NCBI GenBank assembly: GCA_036478235.1
Contig: JAZGDZ010000061.1
Coordinates: 1 to 37,620 of the forward strand
From: JACZWZ01 sp036478235
Lineage (GTDB): Bacteria; Actinomycetota; Acidimicrobiia; Spongiisociales; UBA11373
Length of the DNA: 37,620 nt
Direction of reading: 5' to 3'
How positions within the stretch are numbered: the stretch's first letter is position 1; every line of letters begins with the position of its first letter. Below, piece by piece: positions 17,334 to 24,525 of the stretch. Under the pieces are notes generated by a model, which was not told the origin of the DNA, made no database searches, and saw only the letters and a program-made list of their open reading frames with translations. The translations under genes and the position numbers were made by a program.

Positions 17334-17972
17334 ATGAGCACGGCGAATCGCCCGGGGACTCCTCTCGAGGATCCCCGGGCGTCGCTGTCTCTGCTCGACT
17401 ACCGCCGTCGGGTAGCGGACATCTACCGGGAGGTGCGGGGGCTCGAGGCGGCAGCAGGCCACGCCCTGTGGCTGGAGCGACGCAACGATCTCTTCTCCAC
17501 CCACCCGCAATCTCCGGTCCCACCGGAACAACGGGGTTCGTTCTCCGGGCTGAAGGTGTTCTCCTACGATCCTGCCCTGCGGGTAGAAGCCGCCGTCACA
17601 CCCACAACGCCTTCCCGCCTCGAGATTCCCCACAGTGGAGAGGGCACGACCCCGGCCCGCGCCTTCGGCTCGGTCGAATTCGAAGTCGGCGGAATGGCCT
17701 GTCGGCTGACGCTGTATTGGCTGGACGAATACGGCGGAGGGGTCTTCCTTCCGTTGCGCGATGCCACCAGCGGTACCGAGACGTACGGAAGCGGCCGCTA
17801 TCTCCTGGACGGGGCGAAAGGGGCCGACCTAGGGTCGGACGCCACCTCGATCGTCCTCGACTTCAACTTCGCCTACCACCCCTCTTGCGTGTACGACGCC
17901 CGCTGGTCGTGCCCGCTGGCCCCTCCGCAGAACCGACTCGACGCCGCCATCCGTGGCGGAGAGCACCTCTGA
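17334..17972 (+). CDS. DUF1684 family protein
   Basis: A 212-residue soluble protein. The C-terminal block SGTETYGSGRYLLDGAKGADLG, followed by VLDFNFAYHPSCVYDARWSCPLAPPQNRLDAAIRGGE, is the diagnostic DUF1684 signature, with two conserved Cys and the 'DFN.AY.P.C' string. The N-terminal part (LSLLDYRRRVADIYREVR, LWLERRNDLFSTHPQSPV) also matches the family. Function unknown. It begins 10 bases after the substrate receptor stop and may be co-transcribed, but nothing ties it to osmoprotection. Confidence 0.88.
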   Translation: MSTANRPGTPLEDPRASLSLLDYRRRVADIYREVRGLEAAAGHALWLERRNDLFSTHPQSPVPPEQRGSFSGLKVFSYDPALRVEAAVTPTTPSRLEIPHSGEGTTPARAFGSVEFEVGGMACRLTLYWLDEYGGGVFLPLRDATSGTETYGSGRYLLDGAKGADLGSDATSIVLDFNFAYHPSCVYDARWSCPLAPPQNRLDAAIRGGEHL

Positions 17973-18050
17973 GCCCGGGTTGGCCCGCGCTGTGGGAGCA
18001 GCCATCATCCAACGCATGAGCATCGCAGTCGGCGCGGCCGGCGAGTCTGG

Positions 18051-18878
18051 ATGGTGATCGATCCGATCACGAGCCCGTCGAATCCCCGCATCAAGGGCCT
18101 CGTGCGGCTGCGGAAACGGCGCCACCGAGACGACTCGGGGACCTTTCTGATCGAGGGCTTCCGTGAGGTGCAACGCGCCGTGGAGTGCGGCATCGAGATC
18201 GAGACGCTCTACACCTGTCCCCCGCTCTACATGGGGTCCAACGAGGCCGACTTGGCACGTCGGGCGGCGAGCTCGGACACGGAGATGGTCGAACTCGCCG
18301 AGGCCCCGTTTCGCAAGGCCTCCTACCGAGACCGACCGGAGGGACTCCTGGCGGTGGCGCGTCAGTTCGACACCCGCATCCAGAGCATTCCCCTCGCCGG
18401 AAGCCCGCTGGTCCTCGTCGCCGAGTCGATCGAGAAACCGGGAAACCTGGGGACGATGCTGCGAACAGCCGAGGCGGCCGGACTGGACGGCGTCATCGTC
18501 GCCGATGCCACCACCGACCCGTTCAATCCCAACGTGGTCCGAGCATCCCTCGGCACGCTGTTCGCGGTCCCGCTCGCCGTGACCGATTCGACCACGGCGA
18601 TGAGCCACCTTCAAGCTTCCGGCGTGAGAATCGTCGCCACGACTCCCGACGCCGAGCTGGCGCATCACGCGGCCGATCTGCGCGGCCCGACCGCCATCGT
18701 CGTCGGTTCCGAGCAGTACGGGCTGAGCGGCGCCTGGATCGAGGGCGCCGATGAACGCATTGCGATTCCCATGCCGGGCACCGTCGACAGCCTGAACGCG
18801 GCCATGGCCGCGGGAATCATCCTGTTTGAAGCCCTCCGTCAGCGAGCCTCTAGGAACCGCCCAGAGCCTCGGACCTGA
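18051..18878 (+). CDS. TrmH/SpoU-family RNA 2'-O-methyltransferase
   Basis: A 275-residue SPOUT enzyme that should methylate a ribose in rRNA or tRNA with S-adenosylmethionine. The N-terminal substrate-binding domain (NPRIKGLVRLRKRRHRDDSGTFLIEGFREV) is followed by the three SPOUT motifs: EKPGNLGTMLRTAEAAG (motif 1, Asn/Arg), IVVGSEQYGLSG (motif 2) and IPMPGTVDSLNAAMAAGI (motif 3, knot). The layout is that of the TsnR/RlmB-like group; the exact RNA target is open. Its 3' end overlaps the metH remnant on the other strand by 29 bases. Confidence 0.93.
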   Translation: MVIDPITSPSNPRIKGLVRLRKRRHRDDSGTFLIEGFREVQRAVECGIEIETLYTCPPLYMGSNEADLARRAASSDTEMVELAEAPFRKASYRDRPEGLLAVARQFDTRIQSIPLAGSPLVLVAESIEKPGNLGTMLRTAEAAGLDGVIVADATTDPFNPNVVRASLGTLFAVPLAVTDSTTAMSHLQASGVRIVATTPDAELAHHAADLRGPTAIVVGSEQYGLSGAWIEGADERIAIPMPGTVDSLNAAMAAGIILFEALRQRASRNRPEPRT

Positions 18879-19338
18879 TCTCTCTCGCCTTGCGAGCGAT
18901 GAAGTACTTGGCCTGCGGGTGGTGGCAGATGAGCGCCGAGGTCGTCTGCTCAGGCTGGTACTGGAACCCGGTCTCCTCCCCAACCTTGATCCCGAGCCTC
19001 TCGGCGCCGAGCAGGTCGGCCACCTTCTCGTTGTCTTCGAGGTCGGGGCAGGCCGGATATCCCCACGAGCAGCGGCCGCCCCGGTATTGCTGCTTGAAGA
19101 GCCCGGCGAGGCTGGGGCCGTCCTCCTCGGCGAACCCCAACTCCTCCCGGATCCGACGGTGCCAGTACTCGGCCAGAGCCTCGGCCATCTCCACGCCGAG
19201 CCCGTGCAGCTTGAGGTAATCGGTATAGCGATCGGCGGCGAACAACTCGGCCGTTCGCTCCGAGATCCTGGCTCCGACCGACACGATGCGGAACGAGGCG
19301 TAGTCGACCCCCGGATGGTCGGCCGGTCGGAGGAAGTC
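18850..19338 (-). pseudogene. metH: 3' remnant of cobalamin-dependent methionine synthase
   Basis: The minus strand encodes the end of the MetH reactivation (AdoMet-binding) domain: LRPADHPGVDYASFRIVSVGARISERTAELFAADRY, LHGLGVEMAEALAEYWHRRIREELGF, then the AdoMet-binding GYPACPDLEDNEKVADLLGAERLGI and HPQAKYFIARKA. About 160 residues remain of an enzyme that normally exceeds 1,150; the homocysteine, folate and cobalamin domains are absent. Homology stops near 19338, where unrelated sequence begins, although the frame stays open to a GTG at 19561-19563. No internal stops are present, so the loss is recent or the piece is still made. A complete metE follows on the other strand. Confidence 0.82.
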
Positions 19339-19339
19339 G

Positions 19340-19441
19340 ATTGATGCTCTTTGGAAGAAGCAAGGAGGCGGATTCGATCTGGAGACCTGGTGGGCAAAGG
19401 TGATTGAGGCCGCAGGGCCAATCGACTTCGACGGCGCCTGA
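19340..19441 (+). pseudogene. Possible C-terminal fragment of an unidentified gene
   Basis: Immediately beyond the metH break, a plus-strand frame reads IDALWKKQGGGFDLETWWAKV and continues to a TGA at 19439-19441 (ending GPIDFDGA). The composition is that of real protein rather than of a shadow frame, and it begins where metH homology ends. It could be the tail of the gene that preceded metE in the donor DNA. I do not recognise the family. 19442-19676 holds no gene or structure I can support. Confidence 0.35.
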
Positions 19442-19676
19442 ACTCGCGGAGGGGGACGTGGGGGTGTTCGGACGGCTGGCGGCAGGAACCGGGCCCGCAG
19501 GTTGACCCACTCGCGTGTGCCGTCGCGCCCGTCCTCGAGTGACCTTGCGAGTCGGCGCTGCACCGGGCTTCACGCCCGCGGGTCTCCCGCGCATCGAAAT
19601 GTCCCGTGGGCCGGCGAGCGCGACAGTCGGTCGACCCCCCGGCTGGGTGATAAGCCACCATGGGGAGGGTTGGCGC

Positions 19677-19703
19677 TTGACACGGCGCACTGCCATTATC
19701 ACC
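19677..19703 (+). promoter_or_regulatory. Candidate metE promoter
   Basis: A perfect -35 box TTGACA lies at 19677-19682. The best -10 candidate is TATCAC at 19698-19703 with a 15-base spacer, shorter than ideal. Transcription would start around 19710, just before the SAM riboswitch. Confidence 0.4.
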
Positions 19704-19712
19704 ACTACACGC

Positions 19713-19795
19713 GCTCATCAAGAGCGGTGGAGGGACAGGCCCTGTGAAGCCGCGGCAACCAGCATGTGCACGGTGCCAATGCCTGACCGATGAGC
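19713..19795 (+). promoter_or_regulatory. SAM-I (S-box) riboswitch upstream of metE
   Basis: All core elements of the SAM-I aptamer are readable: P1 GCTCATC (19713-19719) pairing with GATGAGC (19789-19795); AAGAG junction; GGTGGAGGGACAGGCCC and TGAAGCC with the GGCAACC kink/pseudoknot region; a variable P3; then GGTGCCAATGCC. It binds S-adenosylmethionine and lowers expression of methionine genes when the cofactor is plentiful. It sits 61 bases before the metE TTG start. Almost the same sequence recurs on the other strand downstream of metE. Confidence 0.93.
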
Positions 19796-19802
19796 CGCCG
19801 AA

Positions 19803-19853
19803 AGCGGGTCTCCCGCTCGAGGCGCTCGCGAGCGCGTCCGGCGAGAGGAGACC
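19803..19853 (+). promoter_or_regulatory. Riboswitch expression platform hiding the RBS
   Basis: Two exclusive structures are possible. In one, AGCGGG-tct-CCCGCT (19803-19817) forms a local hairpin and leaves the ribosome binding site free. In the other, GGTCTCC (19807-19813) pairs with GGAGACC (19847-19853), helped by CTCG (19816-19819) with CGAG (19842-19845), around the GCGCTC/GAGCGC hairpin (19822-19835). This covers GAGAGGAG just before the start codon. The arrangement argues for control of translation, not termination; no T-run is present. Confidence 0.6.
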
Positions 19854-19856
19854 AGC

Positions 19857-22031
19857 TTGACGTTTGACATCCGCCCCTACCTCGTCGGGTACCCGCGCAT
19901 CGGCCCAGACCGCGAACTCAAGTGGGCGCTGGAGCGGTACTGGTCTGGCCGTCTCGATCGTGCCGAATTTGACGACCAGATCGCACTGCTGAGGCAAGCA
20001 CATCTCAACGAGCAACGCGATCTGGTCGGTGACGCGGTCGACGATTTCTTCCTATACGACGAGGTGCTGGAAACTGCCCTGATGTACGGCCTCGTGCCAC
20101 GTCATCTCAACGGCAACTCCGACGACTTCGCGGTCCTCAGCGACCTCGCCCGGGGTACGCCGGACCAGGAGGCCTGGGAGATGACCAAGTGGTTCGACAG
20201 CAACTACCACTTCGTCGTCCCCGAGATCGAAGCCGAGCCGGTCGAGTTCCGGCCCTTGCCGTGGCGCCAGCCTCTCGATAAAACAGCCTGGGCGGTCCTC
20301 GGCCCCTACAGCCTCGTCAAGCTCAGCAAGGTCGCCGGCGACGCCGAGAAGCTGGCCGGCGCTCTGGGCAGGACGTTCTGGAGCTGGGTAAACAACCGCG
20401 CGGACAGGGATCGGGGGTTCCGGCTCCAGCTGAACGAACCGTGTTTAGGTCTCCTCTTCGACGAAGGCGATCAGATCCTGATCGACCGGGCGTACGCCGA
20501 CCTCGGCGATCTCGACCTTGTCTCGCCGCCTCTCATCTCCGTTCAGTTCGGCCGTGTCACCGAGGAGACCCTCCTCCTGCTCGGGGCCAAAGGCTTCACC
20601 GTGCAGCTCGGACTCCAGACCGCGGCAGCTCTGCAGGACTCAGCCGCTTGGGCGCTCCAACCCGAATACCTCGTGTCCGTCCTGGACGGGCGCAGCGTGT
20701 GGCCGGACGACTACGACACGGCCGCCTCCGTATTCGAGCGCTTCGATCTTGGCGGCAAGCCGGTGCGGATCACCACCTCGACTTCCCTGATGTTCCTTCC
20801 CTACACGGTCGAAGGGGAGGAGCTGCCGGACGGTTTCCAATTCGCCCGTGAGAAAGCCGCGGCCCTACGGGCCTGGGTCGAGGCCTTGTCGGGTGGACCT
20901 CGCCCCTCCGTTCGGTCCGCGCCGATCGGGGAGTTTCCCGAGATCGTGGAACCGGTCACCAGGGCGGCCCGTCCCGAACGCCGGGCCGCTCAGGCCGATC
21001 TCGATCTCCCACCGTTCCCGACCACGACCACGGGCAGCCTGCCGCAGACGCCTGAGGTGCGTCAGCTACGTGCCGGCTTCAAGCAAGGCGAGATCGAGCG
21101 CAGCGAGTACGAAGCGCGGCTCGACCAACTGTTACGGCAGGCGATCGCGTGGCAGGAGTCGAAGGGTCTGGACGTGTTGGTCCACGGGGAATTCGAGCGC
21201 TCCGACATGGTCGAGTTCTTTGCCGAGCAAATGGACGGCTTCTACACGACGGATAACGGGTGGGTGCTGTCGTACGGCAGCCGGTGCACCCGACCTCCCA
21301 TTCTGGCGGCACCTCCATCGACCTCGAAACCGATGACCGTCCGCGAGTGGCGGGTAGCCCAAGACGCAACGACCAAGCCCGTGAAGGGCATGCTCACCGG
21401 CCCGGTCACCATCGTGAATTGGAGCTTCCGCCCGCCAAGGGTGCCCGACGATCGGCTCTTCTGGGCAGTGGCGCGGCCGATCGCCCAGGAGGCCTCGTAT
21501 CTCGTCGAAGCTGGTGCCAGGATCATCCAGGTGGATGAGCCGGCGGTACGGGAACGGTGGCCCCTCGACACTCCCGACGCCGCCGAACTCCGTGAGGCCT
21601 ACACCCGGGGCGTCCGAGCCGCTTTGAACCTCGTGTTCTCGGCGCCGCCTGGCATCCAGATGCACACCCACATGTGCTACGGGGACTTCGCAGCCATCGT
21701 GCCACTGTGGAGCGATGCCGGCGTAGACGTGGCAGCGATCGAGTTCTCTCGGTCGAAGGACGACACCTACGTCCATCTCTTCTACGAGCTGTTCGAGGAT
21801 GGTCATCTGAAGATCGGCCCCGGGCTCTTCGACGTCCACAGCCCCCATACTCCGGGATCCGACGTCATGGAGTCGCGGCTTCAGCATTTCCTCGAGTTCA
21901 TGTCTCCGGAGGACCTTTGGGTCAACCCCGACTGCGGGCTGAAGACCCGAACATGGGACCAGATCGAACTTCAGATCGGCGACATGGTGCAAGCGGCGCA
22001 CTTAATGCGCGCCGAACTTGGCGAAGGCTGA
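19857..22031 (+). CDS. metE: Cobalamin-independent methionine synthase
   Basis: Transfers the methyl group of 5-methyltetrahydropteroyl-polyglutamate to homocysteine, making methionine without vitamin B12. The 724 residues cover both barrels: GYPRIGPDRELKWALERYW in the N-terminal one and the zinc site in the C-terminal one (H605 and C607 in HTHMCYGDF, E629 in AIEFSRS, C693 in NPDCGLKTR). Length is slightly below the usual 750-760. The start is TTG at 19857, six bases after GAGAGGAG. A SAM-I riboswitch controls it. It lies next to a metH remnant on the opposite strand and is followed by a second, inverted riboswitch, so it appears to have taken over from metH here. Confidence 0.95.
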   Translation: MTFDIRPYLVGYPRIGPDRELKWALERYWSGRLDRAEFDDQIALLRQAHLNEQRDLVGDAVDDFFLYDEVLETALMYGLVPRHLNGNSDDFAVLSDLARGTPDQEAWEMTKWFDSNYHFVVPEIEAEPVEFRPLPWRQPLDKTAWAVLGPYSLVKLSKVAGDAEKLAGALGRTFWSWVNNRADRDRGFRLQLNEPCLGLLFDEGDQILIDRAYADLGDLDLVSPPLISVQFGRVTEETLLLLGAKGFTVQLGLQTAAALQDSAAWALQPEYLVSVLDGRSVWPDDYDTAASVFERFDLGGKPVRITTSTSLMFLPYTVEGEELPDGFQFAREKAAALRAWVEALSGGPRPSVRSAPIGEFPEIVEPVTRAARPERRAAQADLDLPPFPTTTTGSLPQTPEVRQLRAGFKQGEIERSEYEARLDQLLRQAIAWQESKGLDVLVHGEFERSDMVEFFAEQMDGFYTTDNGWVLSYGSRCTRPPILAAPPSTSKPMTVREWRVAQDATTKPVKGMLTGPVTIVNWSFRPPRVPDDRLFWAVARPIAQEASYLVEAGARIIQVDEPAVRERWPLDTPDAAELREAYTRGVRAALNLVFSAPPGIQMHTHMCYGDFAAIVPLWSDAGVDVAAIEFSRSKDDTYVHLFYELFEDGHLKIGPGLFDVHSPHTPGSDVMESRLQHFLEFMSPEDLWVNPDCGLKTRTWDQIELQIGDMVQAAHLMRAELGEG

Positions 22032-22163
22032 TACTCACCGACAAGAACGAGTGGCTGGAGATCGTGAGGTCAACCCTCCGCTCCTGCCCGACATGACCCC
22101 ACCCGGCTAAACGACAGCTGGGATCACGTGTTGGTCACGGACAACCCGTTCAAGCGGATCCAG

Positions 22164-22248
22164 GCTCATCGATCAGGCATTGGCACCGTGCCCGGGGGCC
22201 GGTTGCCGCGGCTTCACAGGGCCTGTCCCTCCACCGCTCGTGATGAAC
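22164..22248 (-). promoter_or_regulatory. Second SAM-I riboswitch, inverted and without a gene
   Basis: Read on the minus strand, P1 GTTCATC (22248-22242) pairs with GATGAGC (22170-22164), and the complete SAM-I core lies between: GGTGGAGGGACAGGCCC, TGAAGCC, GGCAACC and GGTGCCAATGCC. A 39-base run is identical to the copy before metE; differences sit mainly in P3 and the junctions. Downstream on the minus strand there is no gene until the metH remnant 2.8 kb away, only the antisense of metE. It was probably the metH riboswitch. The rest of 22032-22320 shows no gene. Confidence 0.9.
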
Positions 22249-22320
22249 GTTTCGTGCCCGGAATCGTAGCCGCCCGACGACACAGTGACGGAAACCCGGC
22301 GCTCCCCTGCGGCGGTGCCG

Positions 22321-22710
22321 TCAGACCCCGTACTCCTCGTCGGTGACCTTGCGACCGATCCACTCCGTCGCTCCCCCGTAGGTGATCGAGAGGTGCAGCA
22401 TCGCGGCATCGGAGGTCGCCCCGTGCCAGTGCAGCTCCCCCGCAGGTGCATACACGGTGTCGCCGGGCCCGGCTTCGACTCGCTCACCTCCGTCGGTCTG
22501 GACGAGTGCTCTCCCTTCGAGCACGTAGAGCACCTGGCCCGCGGGATGGGTGTGCCAGTCGGTGCGCGCCCCCGGATCGAACTGCACACCAAGCACGATG
22601 AGATCTGCATCGTGACCAGGCTCGTAGTGCTTTCCGAAGCGGGCCGCTCCGGTGAACCATTCGTCGGGGGCTCGAGCCCAGTCCAGGTCGCCGCCGGGTT
22701 GCAGTTCCAT
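22321..22710 (-). CDS. Small cupin-domain protein
   Basis: A 129-residue single-cupin protein. Motif 1 is G(X)nWHTHPAGQVLYVLEGRALV near residues 50-70 with metal-ligand His residues; motif 2 is PGDTVYAPAGELHWHGA near 83-98. Such stand-alone cupins bind Mn, Fe or Zn and act as small isomerases, dioxygenases or sensors; the C-terminal 'WIGRKVTDEEYG' tail matches a group often found beside carboxymuconolactone decarboxylase-type proteins. Substrate unknown. GGGAG lies just upstream of the ATG. The inverted SAM riboswitch starts 73 bases downstream of its stop. Confidence 0.87.
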   Translation of the reverse strand: MELQPGGDLDWARAPDEWFTGAARFGKHYEPGHDADLIVLGVQFDPGARTDWHTHPAGQVLYVLEGRALVQTDGGERVEAGPGDTVYAPAGELHWHGATSDAAMLHLSITYGGATEWIGRKVTDEEYGV

Positions 22711-22786
22711 CGTGCTCCCTCGTGATCGCGTCCGTGCATCCTAAGAGTCCCTCAATCGAACACTTGTTCGCCTAGACTCGGCGGCC

Positions 22787-24412
22787 ATGCCGCTCCCGAT
22801 TCAGCGCTCGTTCGACGACCTCGGGGCTCCACTCGCCGAGGTTCCCTTCTGCGTTCTCGACATTGAGACGACAGGCGGCCGAGCCGCCGACATCGGCATC
22901 ACCGAGATCGGAGCCGTGAAGTACGTCGGGGGACGACTGCAGGGAACGTTCCAGACCCTCGTCGACCCCGGCCTGCCCATCCCTCCCTCCATAATGATTC
23001 TCACCGGGATCACCCATGCGATGGTGGTCGACGCCCCGGCTGTGGGCGAGATGATCCCGGCGCTGCTCGAGTTCATCGGAGATGCGGTCGTGGTCGGCCA
23101 CAACGTCCGCTACGACCTTTCCTTCATCAACGCCGCCGCCGAGCACCACGGCTACGGCAGGCTCCCCAACCGCTCGGTGGACACCGCGGCGTTGGCTCGT
23201 CGGCTGATGCGATCCGAGGTGCGCAACCTGAAGCTCGGAACCCTGGCTGCGCACTTCCGCTCACCGGTCACCCCCAACCATCGGGCTCTCGCCGACGCCG
23301 AGGCGACTGCCCATGTCCTGTGGTGCCTGCTGGAAAGGGCGGGAACTCTCGGAGTCACCCACCTCGAGGACCTGCTCGCTCTCCCTCGCGCTCGGGGGGC
23401 GTCCACCTACAGCAAGATCCGGCTCACCGAAGCACTCCCGCGACGGCCCGGGGTCTACTTCTTCCGCGATCGCAACGACGAGATCATCTACGTCGGGAAG
23501 GCCAAAAACCTCAGGTCGCGGGTCCGCTCGTACTTCTACGGCGACACACGCCGATCGGTCGCCACGATGCTGCGGGAACTCGACCGGGTCGACCATCGGG
23601 TGTGTGCCACGGAGTTGGAAGCCGAGGTGACCGAACTGCGGCTCATCAGGGCTCATCGTCCCCGGCACAACCGGCGCTCCAAGCCCGTCCGCAGCGCCCA
23701 CTGGATCCGGCTCACCGAGGAGGCCTTTCCCCGGCTCGCGCTGGCGCGCACGGTCAAGGAGCGGGCCCTTGCCCGCATCGGGCCTTTTCGAGGTCGCAGC
23801 TCGGCCCGCCTGGTGCTGGAGGCTCTGTGGGATGCGACGCCGGTGCGCCGCTGCACCCACCCACCCGGCAGCCGCTCGGCGCCGTGTTCGTTCGCTCAGA
23901 TGGGTACTGCGCTGTGCCCCTGCGACGGAACCCTCGATCCCACCGAGTACGCCACGGTGGTCGAGCGGCTTTGCGACGGCCTCGACCGTTCGCCGGAGGT
24001 TCTCCTCAAACCCCTGACGGAGCGAATCACCGACCTTGCCGCCCGGCAGCGGTTCGAGGAAGCGAGCTGGGTGCGCGATCGCTACCGGGCGCTGGAGCGG
24101 GCGTTGGAGCAGCGCCGGGCGTGGTCGGCTCTGCAAGGGGCCGGGACCATCCGAGCCGTAGGCGGTGACGGGGGGGCCTCGATCGAGCGGGGGCATCTGG
24201 CGGCCGCCTGGCCGGATGGACCCGCACCCCCCCTCCTTCCGGCGCCATCCGGTCCGGGGAACGATGAGGTGGCCGCCACGGTCGGAGACGCCGAGGAGGC
24301 CAGGCTGATCTGGAAGTGGCTCCTACGGCCCGACACGATCGTGCTGGAAGCCTCCAGACCCCTCGACATCGATGCCGCCCGGGTGCCTCGCCTCGAACGC
24401 ATCGCAGTCTGA
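22787..24412 (+). CDS. DEDD exonuclease fused to GIY-YIG (UvrC-like) nuclease
   Basis: A 541-residue two-enzyme fusion. Residues 20-185 are a DnaQ-type 3'-5' exonuclease: DIETTG (25-30), the HN.R.DLSF block, and HRALADAEAT near 165. Residues about 215-300 are a GIY-YIG nuclease as in UvrC and Cho: PGVYFFRDRNDEIIYVGKAKNLRSRVRSYF, then ELEAEVTELRLIRAHRPRHN. The remainder has UvrC-like pieces including a UvrB-interaction-like segment (ITDLAARQRFEEASWVRDRYRALE, near 410). The same architecture is known in mycobacteria (Rv2191 type). A role in DNA repair is likely; the RNase-H-like UvrC half is missing. Confidence 0.92.
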   Translation: MPLPIQRSFDDLGAPLAEVPFCVLDIETTGGRAADIGITEIGAVKYVGGRLQGTFQTLVDPGLPIPPSIMILTGITHAMVVDAPAVGEMIPALLEFIGDAVVVGHNVRYDLSFINAAAEHHGYGRLPNRSVDTAALARRLMRSEVRNLKLGTLAAHFRSPVTPNHRALADAEATAHVLWCLLERAGTLGVTHLEDLLALPRARGASTYSKIRLTEALPRRPGVYFFRDRNDEIIYVGKAKNLRSRVRSYFYGDTRRSVATMLRELDRVDHRVCATELEAEVTELRLIRAHRPRHNRRSKPVRSAHWIRLTEEAFPRLALARTVKERALARIGPFRGRSSARLVLEALWDATPVRRCTHPPGSRSAPCSFAQMGTALCPCDGTLDPTEYATVVERLCDGLDRSPEVLLKPLTERITDLAARQRFEEASWVRDRYRALERALEQRRAWSALQGAGTIRAVGGDGGASIERGHLAAAWPDGPAPPLLPAPSGPGNDEVAATVGDAEEARLIWKWLLRPDTIVLEASRPLDIDAARVPRLERIAV

Positions 24413-24414
24413 AG

Positions 24415-24467
24415 GTGTCCGCGCCTCTAGGCGCGGACACGGCGACCTGGGAAGGGACCCAGGTCGC
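24415..24467. terminator. Two strong adjacent hairpins between convergent genes
   Basis: Hairpin A: GTGTCCGCGCC (24415-24425), loop TCTA, then its exact complement (24430-24440), an 11-bp stem. Hairpin B: GCGACCTGGG (24442-24451), 6-base loop, complement 24458-24467, a 10-bp stem. They lie three bases after the exonuclease-fusion stop and can work as a bidirectional terminator for the convergent genes. Hairpin A shares TCCGCGCCT and GGCGCG with a repeat family found nearby and near 37.3 kb. Confidence 0.65.
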
Positions 24468-24525
24468 ACAACGATGAGCCGTACGGCGAAGAGCCATAAA
24501 CAAGGAGTCCGCGTCTATCGGCGCG
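24466..24525 (+). repeat. Dispersed repeat R followed by element S
   Basis: Part R (24466-24497, GCACAACGATGAGCC ... GAAGAGCCAT) matches the reverse complement of 37279-37310 with three mismatches over 32 bases. Part S (24506-24525, AGTCCGCGTCTATCGGCGCG) matches 37247-37266 and 37340-37359 with one to two mismatches. S is a small palindrome, CGCG..CGCG. Here S overlaps the 3' end of the neighbouring dehydratase gene and supplies its last codons and stop. Confidence 0.75.

Noticed and set aside
16118..17341. A 407-codon minus-strand frame opposite the substrate-binding lipoprotein
   Set aside because: The plus strand has a signal peptide, a clear binding-protein domain and a ribosome binding site; the minus frame has none.
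19442..19676. Gene or structured RNA before the metE promoter
   Set aside because: I found no start with a binding site, no tRNA shape and no repeat; it may be part of imported DNA.
17829..20015. A 728-codon minus-strand frame across the RNA methyltransferase, metH remnant and metE start
   Set aside because: It crosses three better-supported features, and its sequence is Arg/Pro/Ser-rich without family motifs.
21132..22001. Long minus-strand frame antisense to metE, downstream of the orphan SAM riboswitch
   Set aside because: It looks like the gene controlled by that riboswitch, but the protein is low in recognisable motifs, mirrors metE codon structure, and has no ribosome binding site. 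It is a shadow of metE.
22164..22248. Inverted riboswitch as metE terminator
   Set aside because: It lies 130 bases after the stop, and the plus-strand reading has no terminator-like stem with a T-run. The exact aptamer core on the minus strand is the better explanation.
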